DNA of 64,000 bases from Siphonodentalium dalli (GCA_032622095.1 CP136061.1:215540373-215604372), one strand, 5' to 3'; counted from the stretch's first letter, positions 48,584 to 62,270 are shown. Numbers and translations: made by a program. Notes: generated by a model from the sequence alone, not told the origin.

Positions 48584-48742
48584 CTGAAATAAAGATGACA
48601 TAACTTGCATTGGTTGCGCATCCTAAATAATACATGCATGATGTAATAATAATGTTTTCAAATATCCAGCTGAAATACCGAGAATTAATTGTATGTGCCG
48701 CGATCTTCATTACGAGTGAAATCCTGAATGTAATTGCTTGAA

Positions 48743-49241
48743 TTAAAGGGATACTGTACTCAAAAATGTTGTTGTTGGTTCTTAGTCGTAGAATCAGGTA
48801 ACCAGATTTCCTTTATTTGAAAGTCTGTTGAGTACGAAGCAATGTTATGGATGGCAGATTAGTCGGAATGCGAAAATACAATTATCGTTGTCGAGTATTT
48901 TTTGTATAGTTTTCAAAGCAAATGTATCAAATAATGTACATATAGTTTACGCCCCGTATCAATATAATTGTTTACACGATCATTTGTGCCACGCGTTGCC
49001 CAATCCACTGTCCGTGAATTAATTTGATTACGTCTTGTATCCGGAAATTCGTAATTTATTTTATGGCCCCAGCCATAAATAAAATTTATATCAAATTATT
49101 AACTTTGATTTTAAGATAACCTGATCGTTTACAGAATACACATTTGACTCAAATTAATTCTTTTTCTATATAATATTGTTCGCTATTAGAACGTTGTTAT
49201 TACCGGGAATTTATTGAAAATGGCGTACAATACCCCTTTAA
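48743..49241. mobile_element. TTAA-flanked non-autonomous element, ~499 bp
   Basis: Starts TTAAAGGGATACTGTACTC and ends with the inverse-like GTACAATACCCCTTTAA, with TTAA at both borders as in piggyBac-type elements. The subterminal 'ttaccgggaatttattgaa' and the interior (gcaatgttatggatggcaga, gccacgcgttgcccaatcca) are shared with 62271-63824. No coding capacity. Confidence 0.8.
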
Positions 49242-49375
49242 GAAAAAACAATATCTCCTCTCACAGAATCGGGATATTGACAGTGTGGATGTACAAGCTG
49301 CACTTATTTTATAGGGACTCAAGCTTTCGAAGTTGGATCACGCGAAATAACATAAAAAGACTGCAAAACAAGTTC

Positions 49376-52300
49376 ATCATCATCAATTATATCATCAGCA
49401 AGTATATCTATATCATCAGCAATTATATCATCAGCAAGTATATCTATATCATCAGCAATTATATCATCAGCAAGTATATCTATATCATCAGCAATTATAT
49501 CATCAGCAATTATATCATCAGCAAGTATATCTATATCATCAGCAATTATATCATCAGCAAGTATATATATATCATCAGCAATTATATCATCAGCCAGTAT
49601 ATCTATATCATCAGCAATTATATCATCAGCAAGTATATCATCAGCAAGTATATCTATATCATCAGCAATTATATCATCAGCAATTATATCATCAGCAACT
49701 ATATCATCAGCAAGTATATCATCAGCAATTATATCATCAGCAAGTATATCATCAGCAAGTATATCTATATCATCAGCAATTATATCATCAGCAATTATAT
49801 CATCAGCAATTATATCATCAGCAAGTATATCTATATCATCAGCAATTATATCATCAGCAAGTATATCTATATCATCAGCAATTATATCATCAGCAATTAT
49901 ATCATCAGCAATTATATCATCAGCAAGTATATCATCAGCAAGTATATCATCAGCAATTATATCATCAGCAAGTATATCTATATCATCAGCAAGTATATCA
50001 TCAGCAAGTATATCTATATCATCAGCAATTATATCATCAGCAATTATATCTATATCATCAGCAAGTATATCTATATCATCAGCAATTATATCATCAGCAA
50101 GTATATCATCAGCAAGTATATCATCAGCAAGTATATCTATATCATCAGCAATTATATCATCAGCAAGTATATCATCAGCAATTATATCTATATCATCAGC
50201 AAGTATATCTATATCATCAGCAATTATATCATCAGCAAGTATATCATCAGCAAGTATATCTATATCATCAGCAAGTATATCATCAGCAAGTATATCATCA
50301 GCAAGTATATCATCAGCAAGTATATCTATATCATCAGCAATTATATCATCAGCAAGTATATCATCAGCAATTATATCATCAGCAAGTATATCATCAGCAA
50401 TTATATCTATATCATCAGCAAGTATATCTATATCATCAGCAATTATATCATCAGCAAGTATATCATCAGCAAGTATATCATCAGCAAGTATATCTATATC
50501 ATCAGCAACTATATCATCAGCAAGTATATCATCAGCAAGTATATCATCAGCAAGTATATCTATATCATCAGCAATTATATCATCAGCAAGTATATCATCA
50601 GCAATTATATCATCAGCAAGTATATCATCAGCAATTATATCTATATCATCAGCAAGTATATCTATATCATCAGCAATTATATCATCAGCAAGTATATCAT
50701 CAGCAAGTATATCATCAGCAAGTATATCTATATCATCAGCAACTATATCATCAGCAAGTATATCATCAGCAAGTATATCATCAGCAAGTATATCTATATC
50801 ATCAGCAATTATATCATCAGCAAGTATATCATCAGCAATTATATCTATATCATCAGCAAGTATATCTATATCATCAGCAAGTATATCTATATCATCAGCA
50901 AGTATATCTATATCATCAGCAAGTATATCATCAGCAATTATATCTATATCATCAGCAAGTATATCATCAGCAATTATATCATCAGCAAGTATATCATCAG
51001 CAAGTATATCATCAGCAAGTATATCATCAGCAAGTATATCTATATCATCAGCAAGTATATCATCAGCAAGTATATCATCAGCAAGTATATCTATATCATC
51101 AGCAAGTATATCTATATCATCAGCAAGTATATCTATATCATCAGCAAGTATATCTATATCATCAGCAAGTATATCTATATCATCAGCAAGTATATCTATA
51201 TCATCAGCAAGTATATCATCAGCAAGTATATCTATATCATCAGCAAGTATATCTATATCATCAGCAAGTATATCTATATCATCAGCAAGTATATCTATAT
51301 CATCAGCAATTATATCATCAGCAAGCATATCTATATCATCAGCAAGTATATCATCAGCAAGTATATCTATATCATCAGCAATTATATCATCAGCAAGTAT
51401 ATCATCAGCAATTATATCTATATCATCAGCAAGTATATCTATATCATCAGCAATTATATCATCAGCAAGTATATCATCAGCAAGTATATCATCAGCAAGT
51501 ATATCTATATCATCAGCAAGTATATCATCAGCAAGTATATCATCAGCAAGTATATCTATATCAGCAATTATATCATCAGCAAGTATATCATCAGCAATTA
51601 TATCTATATCATCAGCAAGTATATCTATATCATCAGCAAGTATATCATCAGCAAGTATATCATCAGCAAGTATATCATCAGCAAGTATATCTATATCATC
51701 AGCAAGTATATCTATATCATCAGCAATTATATCATCAGCAAGTATATCTATATCATCAGCAAGTATATCTATATCATCAGCAAGTATAACTATATCATCA
51801 GCAAGTATATCTATATCATCAGCAAGTATATCATCAGCAAGTATATCTATATCATCAGCAAGTATATCTATATCATCAGCAAGTATATCTATATCATCAG
51901 CAAGTATATCTATATCATCAGCAAGTATATCTATATCATCAGCAAGTATATCTATATCATCAGCAAGTATATCTATATCATCAGCAAGTATATCTATATC
52001 ATCAGCAAGTATATCTATATCATCAGCAAGTATATCTATATCATCAGCAAGTATATCTATATCATCAGCAAGTATATCATCAGCAAGTATATCTATATCA
52101 TCAGCAAGTATATCTATATCATCAGCAAGTATATCTATATCATCAGCAAGTATATCTATATCAGCAAGTATATCTATATCATCAGCAAGTATATCTATAT
52201 CATCAGCAAGTATATCTATATCATCAGCAAGTATATCTATATCATCAGCAAGTATATCATCAGCAAGTATATCTATATCATCAGCAAGTATATCTATATC

Positions 52301-55300
52301 ATCAGCAAGTATATCTATATCATCAGCAAGTATATCTATATCATCAGCAAGTATATCTATATCATCAGCAAGTATATCATCAGCAAGTATATCTATATCA
52401 TCAGCAATTATATCATCAGCAAGTATATCTATATCATCAGCAAGTATATCATCAGCAAGTATATCTATATCATCAGCAAGTATATCATCAGCAAGTATAT
52501 CTATATCATCAGCAAGTATATCTATATCATCAGCAAGTATATCTATATCATCAGCAAGTATATCTATATCATCAGCAAGTATATCTATATCATCAGCAAG
52601 TATATCTATATCATCAGCAAGTATATCATCAGCAAGTATATCTATATCATCAGCAATTATATCATCAGCAAGTATATCTATATCATCAGCAAGTATATCT
52701 ATATCATCAGCAAGTATATCATCAGCAAGTATATCTATATCATCAGCAAGTATATCATCAGCAAGTATAGCTATATCATCAGCAAGTATATCTATATCAT
52801 CAGCAAGTATATCTATATCATCAGCAAGTATATCTATATCATCAGCAAGTATATCTATATCATCAGCAAGTATATCTATATCATCAGCAAGTATATCTAT
52901 ATCATCAGCAAGTATATCTATATCATCAGCAAGTATATCATCAGCAAGTATATCTATATCATCAGCAATTATATCATCAGCAATTATATCATCAGCAAGT
53001 ATATCATCAGCAAGTATATCTATATCATCAGCAATTATATCATCAGCAAGTATATCATCAGCAATTATATATATATCATCAGCAAGTATATCTATATCAT
53101 CAGCAATTATATCATCAGCAAGTATATCATCAGCAATTATATCTATATCATCAGCAAGTATATCTATATCATCAGCAATTATATCATCAGCAAGTATATC
53201 ATCAGCAATTATATCTATATCATCAGCAAGTATATCTATATCATCAGCAAGTATATCATCAGCAAGTATATCATCAGCAAGTATATCTATATCATCAGCA
53301 ATTATATCATCAGCAAGTATATCATCAGCAATTATATCATCAGCAAGTATATCATCAGCAAGTATATCTATATCATCAGCAATTATATCATCAGCAAGTA
53401 TATCTATATCATCAGCAAGTATATCTATATCATCAGCAATTATATCATCAGCAATTATATCTATATCATCAGCAAGTATATCTATATCATCAGCAATTAT
53501 ATCATCAGCAAGTATATCATCAGCAAGTATATCATCAGCAAGTATATCTATATCATCAGCAATTATATCATCAGCAAGTATATCTATATCATCAGCAAGT
53601 ATATCATCAGCAAGTATATCTATATCATCAGCAATTATATCATCAGCAAGTATATCATCAGCAATTATATCTATATCATCAGCAAGTATATCTATATCAT
53701 CAGCAATTATATCTATATCATCAGCAAGTATATCTATATCATCAGCAATTATATCATCAGCAAGTATATCATCAGCAAGTATATCATCAGCAAGTATATC
53801 ATCAGCAAGTATATCATCAGCAAGTATATCTATATCATCAGCAAGTATATCTATATCATCAGCAAGTATATCTATATCATCAGCAATTATATCATCAGCA
53901 AGTATATCATCAGCAATTATATCTATATCATCAGCAAGTATATCTATATCATCAGCAAGTATATCTATATCATCAGCAAGTATATCATCAGCAAGTATAT
54001 CATCAGCAAGTATATCATCAGCAAGTATATCATCAGCAAGTATATCTATATCATCAGCAATTATATCATCAGCAAGTATATCATCAGCAATTATATCTAT
54101 ATCATCAGCAATTATATCTATATCATCAGCAAGTATATCATCAGCAAGTATATCATCAGCAATTATATCTATATCATCAGCAAGTATATCTATATCATCT
54201 TCAAGTATATCTATATCATCAGCAATTATATCATCAGCAAGTATATCATCAGCAAGTATATCTATATCATCAGCAAGTATATCTATATCATCAGCAATTA
54301 TATCATCAGCAAGTATATCTATATCATCAGCAATTATATCATCAGCAAGTATATCTATATCATCAGCAAGTATATCTATATCATCAGAAATTATATCATC
54401 AGCAAGTATATCTATATCATCAGCAAGTATATCATCAGCAAGTATATCATCAGCAAGTATATCTATATCATCAGCAATTATATCATCAGAAAGTATATCA
54501 TCAGCAATTATATCATCAGCAAGTATATCATCAGCAAGTATATCTATATCATCAGCAATTATATCATCAGCAATTATATCATCAGCAAGTATATCATCAG
54601 CAAGTATATCTATATCATCAGCAATTATATCATCAGCAAGTATATCATCAGCAAGTATATCATCAGCAAGTATATCTATATCATCAGCAATTATATCATC
54701 AGCAAGTATATCATCAGCAATTATATATATATCATCAGCAAGTATATCATCAGCAATTATATCATCAGCAATTATATATATATCATCAGCAAGTATATCA
54801 TCAGCAAGTATATCATCAGCAATTATATCATCAGCAAGTATATCATCAGCAAGTATATCTATATCATCAGCAAGTATATCATCAGCAAGTATATCTATAT
54901 CATCAGCAATTATATCATCAGCAAGTATATCTATATCATCAGCAAGTATATCTATATCATCAGCAATTATATCATCAACAAGTATATCTATATCATCAGC
55001 AAGTATATCTATATCATCAGCAATTATATCATCAGCAAGTATATCTATATCATCAGCAAGTATATCATCAGCAAGTATATCATCAGCAAGTATATCTATA
55101 TCATCAGCAATTATATCATCAGCAAGTATATCATCAGCAATTATATCATCAGCAAGTATATCATCAGCAAGTATATCTATATCATCAGCAATTATATCAT
55201 CAGCAATTATATCATCAGCAAGTATATCATCAGCAAGTATATCTATATCATCAGCAATTATATCATCAGCAAGTATATCATCAGCAATTATATATATATC

Positions 55301-58300
55301 ATCAGCAAGTATATCATCAGCAATTATATCATCAGCAATTATATATATATCATCAGCAATTATATCATCAGCAAGTATATCATCAGCAATTATATCATCA
55401 GCAAGTATATCATCAGCAAGTATATCTATATCATCAGCAAGTATATCATCAGCAAGTATATCTATATCATCAGCAATTATATCATCAGCAAGTATATCAT
55501 CAGCAAGTATATCATCAGCAAGTATATCTATATCATCAGCAATTATATCATCAGCAAGTATATCTATATCATCAGCAAGTATATCATCAGCAATTATATC
55601 ATCAGCAATTATATATATATCATCAGCAAGTATATCATCAGCAAGTATATCATCAGCAATTATATCATCAGCAAGTATATCATCAGCAAGTATATCTATA
55701 TCATCAGCAAGTATATCATCAGCAAGTATATCTATATCATCAGCAATTATATCATCAGCAAGTATATCATCAGCAAGTATATCATCAGCAAGTATATCTA
55801 TATCATCAGCAATTATATCATCAGCAAGTATATCTATATCATCAGCAAGTATATCATCAGCAATTATATCTATATCATCAGCAAGTATATCTATATCATC
55901 AGCAATTATATCATCAGCAAGTATATCATCAGCAAGTATATCATCAGCAATTATATCTATATCATCAGCAAGTATATCTATATCATCAGCAATTATATCA
56001 TCAGCAAGTATATCATCAGCAAGTATATCATCAGCAAGTATATCTATATCATCAGCAAGTATATCTATATCATCAGCAATTATATCATCAGCAAGTATAT
56101 CTATATCATCAGCAAGTATATCATCAGCAAGTATATCATCAGCAAGTATATCTATATCATCAGCAACTATATCATCAGCAAGTATATCATCAGCAAGTAT
56201 ATCTATATCATCAGCAATTATATCATCAGCAAGTATATCTATATCATCAGCAATTATATCATCAGCAAGTATATCTATATCATCAGCAACTATATCATCA
56301 GCAAGTATATCATCAGCAAGTATATCTATATCATCAGCAAGTATATCTATATCATCAGCAATTATATCATCAGCAAGTATATCTATATCATCAGCAAGTA
56401 TATCTATATCATCAGCAATTATATCATCAGCAAGTATATCTATATCATCAGCAAGTATATCTATATCATCAGCAATTATATCATCAGCAAGTATATCTAT
56501 ATCATCAGCAAGTATATCATCAGCAAGTATATCTATATCATCAGCAAGTATATCATCAGCAATTATATCATCAGCAAGTATATCATCAGCAAGTATATCA
56601 TCAGCAAGTATATCTATATCATCAGCAATTATATCATCAGCAAGTATATCTATATCATCAGCAAGTATATCTATATCATCAGCAATTATATCATCAGCAA
56701 GTATATCTATATCATCAGCAAGTATATCATCAGCAAGTATATCATCAGCAAGTATATCTATATCATCAGCAATTATATTATCAGCAAGTATATCTATATC
56801 ATCAGCAATTATATCATCAGCAAGTATATCTATATCATCAGCAATTATATCATCAGCAAGTATATCTATATCATCAGCAATTATATCATCAGCAAGTATA
56901 TCTATATCATCAGCAACTATATCATCAGCAAGTATATCATCAGCAAGTATATCATCAGCAATTATATCATCAGCAAGTATATCATCAGCAAGTATATCAT
57001 CAGCAATTATATCATCAGCAAGTATATCATCAGCAATTATATCATCAGCAAGTATATCTATATCATCAGCAACTATATCATCAGCAAGTATATCATCAGC
57101 AAGTATATCATCAGCAATTATATCATCAGCAAGTATATCTATATCATCAGCAACTATATCATCAGCAAGTATATCATCAGCAAGTATATCTATATCATCA
57201 GCAAGTATATCATCAGCAAGTATATCATCAGCAAGTATATCATCAGCAAGTATATCATCAGCAGGTATATCTATATCATCAGCAACTATATCATCAGCAA
57301 GTATATCATCAGCAAGTATATCATCAGCAAGTATATCTATATCATCAGCAATTATATCATCAGCAAGTATATCATCAGCAAGTATATCTATATCATCAGC
57401 AAGTATATCATCAGCAAGTATATCTATATCATCAGCAAGTATATCATCAGCAAGTATATCATCAGCAAGTATATCATCAGCAAGTATATCATCAGCAAGT
57501 ATATCATCAGCAATTATATCATCAGCAAGTATATCTATATCATCAGCAAGTATATCATCAGCAAGTATATCTATATCATCAGCAATTATATCATCAGCAA
57601 GTATATCTATATCATCAGCAAGTATATCATCAGCAAGTATATCTATATCATCAGCAATTATATCATCAGCAAGTATATCTATATCATCAGCAATTATATC
57701 ATCAGCAAGTATATCTATATCATCAGCAATTATATCATCAGCAAGTATATCTATATCATCAGCAATTATATCATCAGCAAGTATATCTATATCATCAGCA
57801 ACTATATCATCAGCAAGTATATCATCAGCAATTATATCATCAGCAAGTATATCTATATCATCAGCAACTATATCATCAGCAAGTATATCATCAGCAAGTA
57901 TATCATCAGCAATTATATCATCAGCAAGTATATCTATATCATCAGCAACTATATCATCAGCAAGTATATCATCAGCAAGTATATCATCAGCAATTATATC
58001 ATCAGCAAGTATATCTATATCATCAGCAAGTATATCATCAGCAAGTATATCATCAGCAAGTATATCATCAGCAATTATATCATCAGCAAGTATATCTATA
58101 TCATCAGCAATTATATAATCAGCAAGTATATCATCAGCAATTATATCATCAGCAAGTATATCATCAGCAAGTATATCATCAGCAAGTATATCATCAGCAA
58201 GTATATCTATATCATCAGCAATTATATCATCAGCAAGTATATCTATATCATCAGCAAGTATATCATCAGCAAGTATATCTATATCATCAGCAATTATATC

Positions 58301-59365
58301 ATCAGCAAGTATATCATCAGCAATTATATCATCAGCAAGTATATCTATATCATCAGCAATTATATCATCAGCAAGTATATCTATATCATCAGCAATTATA
58401 TCATCAGCAAGTATATCATCAGCAATTATATCATCAGCAAGTATATCATCAGCAAGTATATCATCAGCAATTATATCATCAGCAAGTATATCATCAGCAA
58501 GTATATCATCAGCAATTATATCATCAGCAAGTATATCTATATCATCAGCAATTATATCATCAGCAAGTATATCTATATCATCAGCAAGTATATCATCAGC
58601 AAGTATATCATCAGCAATTATATCATCAGCAAGTATATCATCAGCAAGTATATCATCAGCAATTATATCATCAGCAAGTATATCATCAGCAAGTATATCA
58701 TCAGCAATTATATCATCAGCAAGTATATCTATATCATCAGCAATTATATCATCAGCAAGTATATCTATACCATCAGCAAGTATATCATCAGCAAGTATAT
58801 CATCAGCAATTATATCATCAGCAAGTATATCATCAGCAAGTATATCATCAGCAATTATATCATCAGCAAGTATATCTATATCATCAGCAAGTATATTCAT
58901 CAGCAAGTATATCATCAGCAAGTATATCATCAGCAATTATATCATCAGCAAGTATATCTATATCATCAGCAATTATATAATCAGCAAGTATATCATCAGC
59001 AATTATATCATCAGCAAGTATATCATCAGCAAGTATATAATCAGCAAGTATATCATCAGCAAGTATATCTATATCATCAGCAATTATATCATCAGCAAGT
59101 ATATCTATATCATCAGTAAGTATATCATCAGCAAGTATATCTATATCATCAGCAAGTATATCATCAGCAAGTATATCTATATCATCAGCAATTATATCAT
59201 CAGCAAGTATATCATCAGCAAGTATATCATCAGCAAGTATATCATCAGCAAGTATATCTATATCATCAGCAAGTATATCATCAGCAAGTATATCTATATC
59301 ATCAGCAATTATATCATCAGCAAGTATATCTATATCATCAGCAACTATATCATCAGCAATTATAT
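49376..59365. repeat. 10 kb satellite array of 15 and 21 bp monomers
   Basis: The array is made of a 15 bp monomer (tatatcatcagcaag) and a 21 bp form in which tatatc is doubled (tatatctatatcatcagcaa plus one base). One position after 'gcaa' varies between g, t and rarely c. A few percent of units carry other single changes. Because 15 and 21 are multiples of three and the unit has no stop in the relevant frames, a 3301-codon frame runs on the plus strand (YIISKYIYIISN pattern) and a 3205-codon frame on the minus strand (LADDIDILADDI pattern). The first length disruption is a one-base insertion near 58896. Higher-order blocks are visible: an 81 bp five-monomer period marked by the c variant (57070 and 57151; 57865 and 57946), runs of ~11 consecutive 21 bp units near 51.84-52.07 kb, and a ~0.56 kb block repeated near 54.72 and 55.28 kb. 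Confidence 0.97.
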
Positions 59366-59400
59366 GAACAAATACATTGACTCTGAATTTATTTGTATTA

Positions 59401-59888
59401 TTAAAGGTACTCAACCCGTAAAGAGGGTCCCCATCTCAACAGATTCCAACAACAACAATCCGATCAGAGGGTCCTATATTACTATTTCTTTTGCTTTGGG
59501 GGTAAAAAATATTTGATTCGAGTCGAGGAACCCATCAAACAAAGCTCAGAGTCATTAGATATTGATTTTTGAAAATTCTTATGTTCTCGAGATGAGTACT
59601 TATAACTGCCGTCAATTTGGTAACATGCTCGAGATTTTACGCCAAAATTCTATTCAAACAGACAAGGATGGATAACTCTATAATCAAGTGGGTAATAATA
59701 ACGAATTTTTTACTATCTTCTGGGCCAGAAAGAATTCCCGATAATGAAAAATAATAGATTTCTAAAATCGATATCTAACAAATCTGAGCTTTGATGGGTG
59801 ACTTCCTCGACTCGAATCAAATATTTTTGACCCCCGAAGCCATTGAAATAGTAATTGAGAGGAGTTTTATCGGGTTGAGTACCTTTAA
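59401..59888. mobile_element. TTAA-flanked foldback element, 488 bp, full-length
   Basis: The ends are TTAAAGGTACTCAACCCG and the exact inverse CGGGTTGAGTACCTTTAA. The inner arms (tttgggggtaaaaaatattt, gattcgagtcgagg, caaacaaagctcagag) are inverted at the right. It is the best-preserved copy of the family also seen at 29838-30270, 40815-40940 and inside 15698-16020. It begins 35 bp after the satellite array. Confidence 0.85.
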
Positions 59889-60284
59889 TAACTCTCCAAT
59901 ATAATGGGAATTCGCCTGTAAACGCCATTATTCATATAATCTGTAGAATCAACATTGTAGACATAACACACACTCAAAAATATTATTTAACAGCCAAAAC
60001 TGCCACATACTTGTAGATAAGAGCTTCTAGTACATTTCTAGTGTGGTATCAATGCATGTTTCAGATGTTAGTCGTGTCATTCTTCGCATAAATCGAGAGC
60101 ATATTTCTACCGCCTCGAACTTCCAGCCATTTTGTATTTGCAAAAAGCCGTCAAAACAGTGAAACAGGAAACGGAAACGGAACGAACATAATTGGATTCC
60201 GACTATAACATGTTCTCGCGTTCTTGTTTGTTACGAGTTTTTTTTTTCTCGATTAAAATAGATTTAAAAGCACATATAACAAGA
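59889..60284. other. No gene seen; possible promoter region
   Basis: Spacer upstream of a weak first-exon candidate. The purine-rich 'gaaacaggaaacggaaacgg' near 60160 is the only distinctive word. Confidence 0.25.
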
Positions 60285-60332
60285 ATGGATACCACGATGA
60301 GTGAGTTTGGAGACAACAATATATATGCAGTT
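60285..60332 (+). CDS. Weak candidate first coding exon
   Basis: The ATG at 60285 (aagaatgg context) opens MDTTMSEFGDNNIYAV and is followed by a consensus donor gtaagt at 60333, in phase 0. Unspliced, the frame stops at 60392. No continuing exon was identified and no family is recognised. Confidence 0.25.
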
Positions 60333-61133
60333 GTAAGTTCGTTCCGCTTTTCCGTTACGTCAATGTACTACAGTTCAAGTTTTAAATGTTGACAAATTAA
60401 CGGTCTCGGATTTCTCTCAAAGTTCGGATTATATTTCGAGAGTCAGGTATTGTACACAATGACTTCGTAATCTGTCACTATCGCTTGACGTTTATTACTT
60501 AATGGTAGCAGATAAAACCATCTAGTTACATGTGAATTTGATGATTGAAATGAGGCAGTGTAGTGTCTAATTTTTCCCGAAGTAGCGCTTCGGCAAGCCG
60601 TCTACCACGTATTTTTAAAACAGCTACAAATTTCACATTTTGATTTTTTCGTCGGGTAGCTTGTTGATACTGACTCAGAACAGATTAGTCTTCAACATAA
60701 TTGATATGCAATGTTTGTATTTGCATGTTATGAGTGGGAAAAAAATTCATAATAATGGAAAAGCCCATGGAGGTAGTGACTGAAGCTCCAACTTCCCAAC
60801 TAATCGAGAGCGTCTAGCTCTGTTTGATTAGTTGGGTCCACCAACTACATATAGTTTAGGAAAAAGGAAAAATTGCTATGTCATGAACGATTTTGTTGTA
60901 TCTGCAACTACTAGTGTTAAAAATCCATATTCTGAAATGATGTAACCACTTGCGAGCAGAATACCCACATATATTGTCCCTGATAAAACGTGAACTATCA
61001 CAAGGACTACCATTCTCTGGTTGCCGGGCAAAGTCACATCAGCAACAACGCCATAGACTAAAAAATCCTTCCTTCATCTATGACAACGCTCAATATCACT
61101 GTCGGGTACCCGTTTAGGTTCGGACATTCCAAG
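60333..61133. other. No gene seen
   Basis: Spacer. Small foldbacks occur near 60575-60605 (cgaagtagcgcttcgg) and 60791-60843 (cccaactaatcgagag and ctgtttgattagttggg). Confidence 0.35.
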
Positions 61134-61162
61134 ATGGCGGCGCCCAGTAAAGAAGATAAACG
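61134..61162 (+). CDS. Weak candidate first coding exon
   Basis: In 'ccaagATGGCGGCGCCC' the ATG has a good context and the frame reads MAAPSKEDKR before the consensus donor cg|gtaagtg at 61163. Alanine-rich starts of this form are typical of animal housekeeping proteins. The word ggttcggaca upstream also belongs to a minisatellite at 61509. No downstream exon was found. Confidence 0.3.
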
Positions 61163-61508
61163 GTAAGTGTATATATATTGTCTCCAAGCATCAATTAACG
61201 ACATCTTTCGGTGATACACCTTTAAACAGTTATGTAGGAATTTGTATGCTCAACAGCTACGTAATACGCCTTTCGCACGACAGGCATGTGAATTGTTATA
61301 TTTGGTGTGTCAAGTCGTCATAATTTTTCGAAATTTTATCGAGGCGGCGAAATGTTCGCTTTTTCGTATTGATTTGGCCCTGGGCTCATGGATCCGCAAA
61401 TTTGTGTATTGTTGTGGGTAGATTAGGTTACCACACATCTTCGGAATGCAAAACAGGCGATAGTTTTATTGTCTAACTCCGAAAAACGACCTTTGAAAAT
61501 TTCAAAAT

Positions 61509-61601
61509 GTTCAGGTTCAGATTCGCAACATTCCCGATGATTTTGTTCAGGTTCGGACAAATTTCGTTCAGGTTCGGACAATTTTAGTTCAGGTTCGGAC
61601 G
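61509..61601. repeat. Minisatellite 'ttcaggttcggacaa'
   Basis: Four units of about 24-38 bp (gttcaggttcagattcgcaa, gttcaggttcggacaaattt and so on). A single unit lies at ~61113. Confidence 0.8.
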
Positions 61602-61850
61602 CATCAAAACCTTACCTAGAAATTAGTTGCCGAGGTGCAGTCGCGTTCTTATTGTGCGTGTTATTTACGCACATGCATTGTTATATCTAAATATGTCAGC
61701 TGAAATTTCCAAATATAGGTGGTAAATTCTCCGAATTAATGCGATAACAGCCACAGTTAAATATTATCGAGCAATGTCGACTATACACCAGCTAGTGGGA
61801 AATGAAATTACATTGCCATATTACATATGAGCAACAGTGGTAATATTACT

Positions 61851-61988
61851 TATCTTCTGCAATATCGGGGGTACATGGATATTTAATACCTGGTTCTCGA
61901 TTTTGAACCCCGAGGCGGAGCCAAGGGGTTCCAAAAAGAGACATCCGGGTATTAAATCTCCATGTATCCCACGATGTTGGCGGAGATA
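61851..61988. repeat. 138 bp imperfect palindrome
   Basis: The arms tatcttctgcaatatcgggg and the approximate inverse ccacgatgttggcggagata contain 'tacatggatatttaatacc' and its inverse. The loop is GC-rich (ccccgaggcggagcc). Confidence 0.75.
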
Positions 61989-62270
61989 ACGATTTTGTCC
62001 CCACATCAATAGCTACCATGTGGTGTGATTTTCATAGGTTATCAGATAAATTCACACCAATCAGCACCAATAAGAATAATTCAGTAGCAGACCTATCAAT
62101 CCTGTGTTAGGTGACGTCAAGCTCAGCGCGCTAGAACTTCACGATTAGTGAAACTGTTAGTTCAAGGGTAATTCATAACCTCGATGTTCCACTGTCAAGA
62201 GTTACGGGGGACATGCATGGTGCATGATTTAAACGTGACGTTGTTATAAAAGGCCTCAATCATTGAATGC
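61989..62270. other. No gene seen
   Basis: Spacer between foldback and TTAA-family element. Confidence 0.4.

Noticed and set aside
49214-59119. 3301-codon plus-strand frame as a gene
   Set aside because: It is fully explained by stop-free 15/21 bp units. There is no promoter, codon pattern or domain, and an equally long frame exists on the other strand.
49376-59365. CRISPR array
   Set aside because: There are no unique spacers; every unit is the same repeat. The window is eukaryotic.
49319-59414. Minus-strand DD-rich frames (3205 and 176 codons) as an acidic repeat protein
   Set aside because: Same cause. They are kept only as a low-interest question in the findings because of the Leu/Ile/Val pattern.
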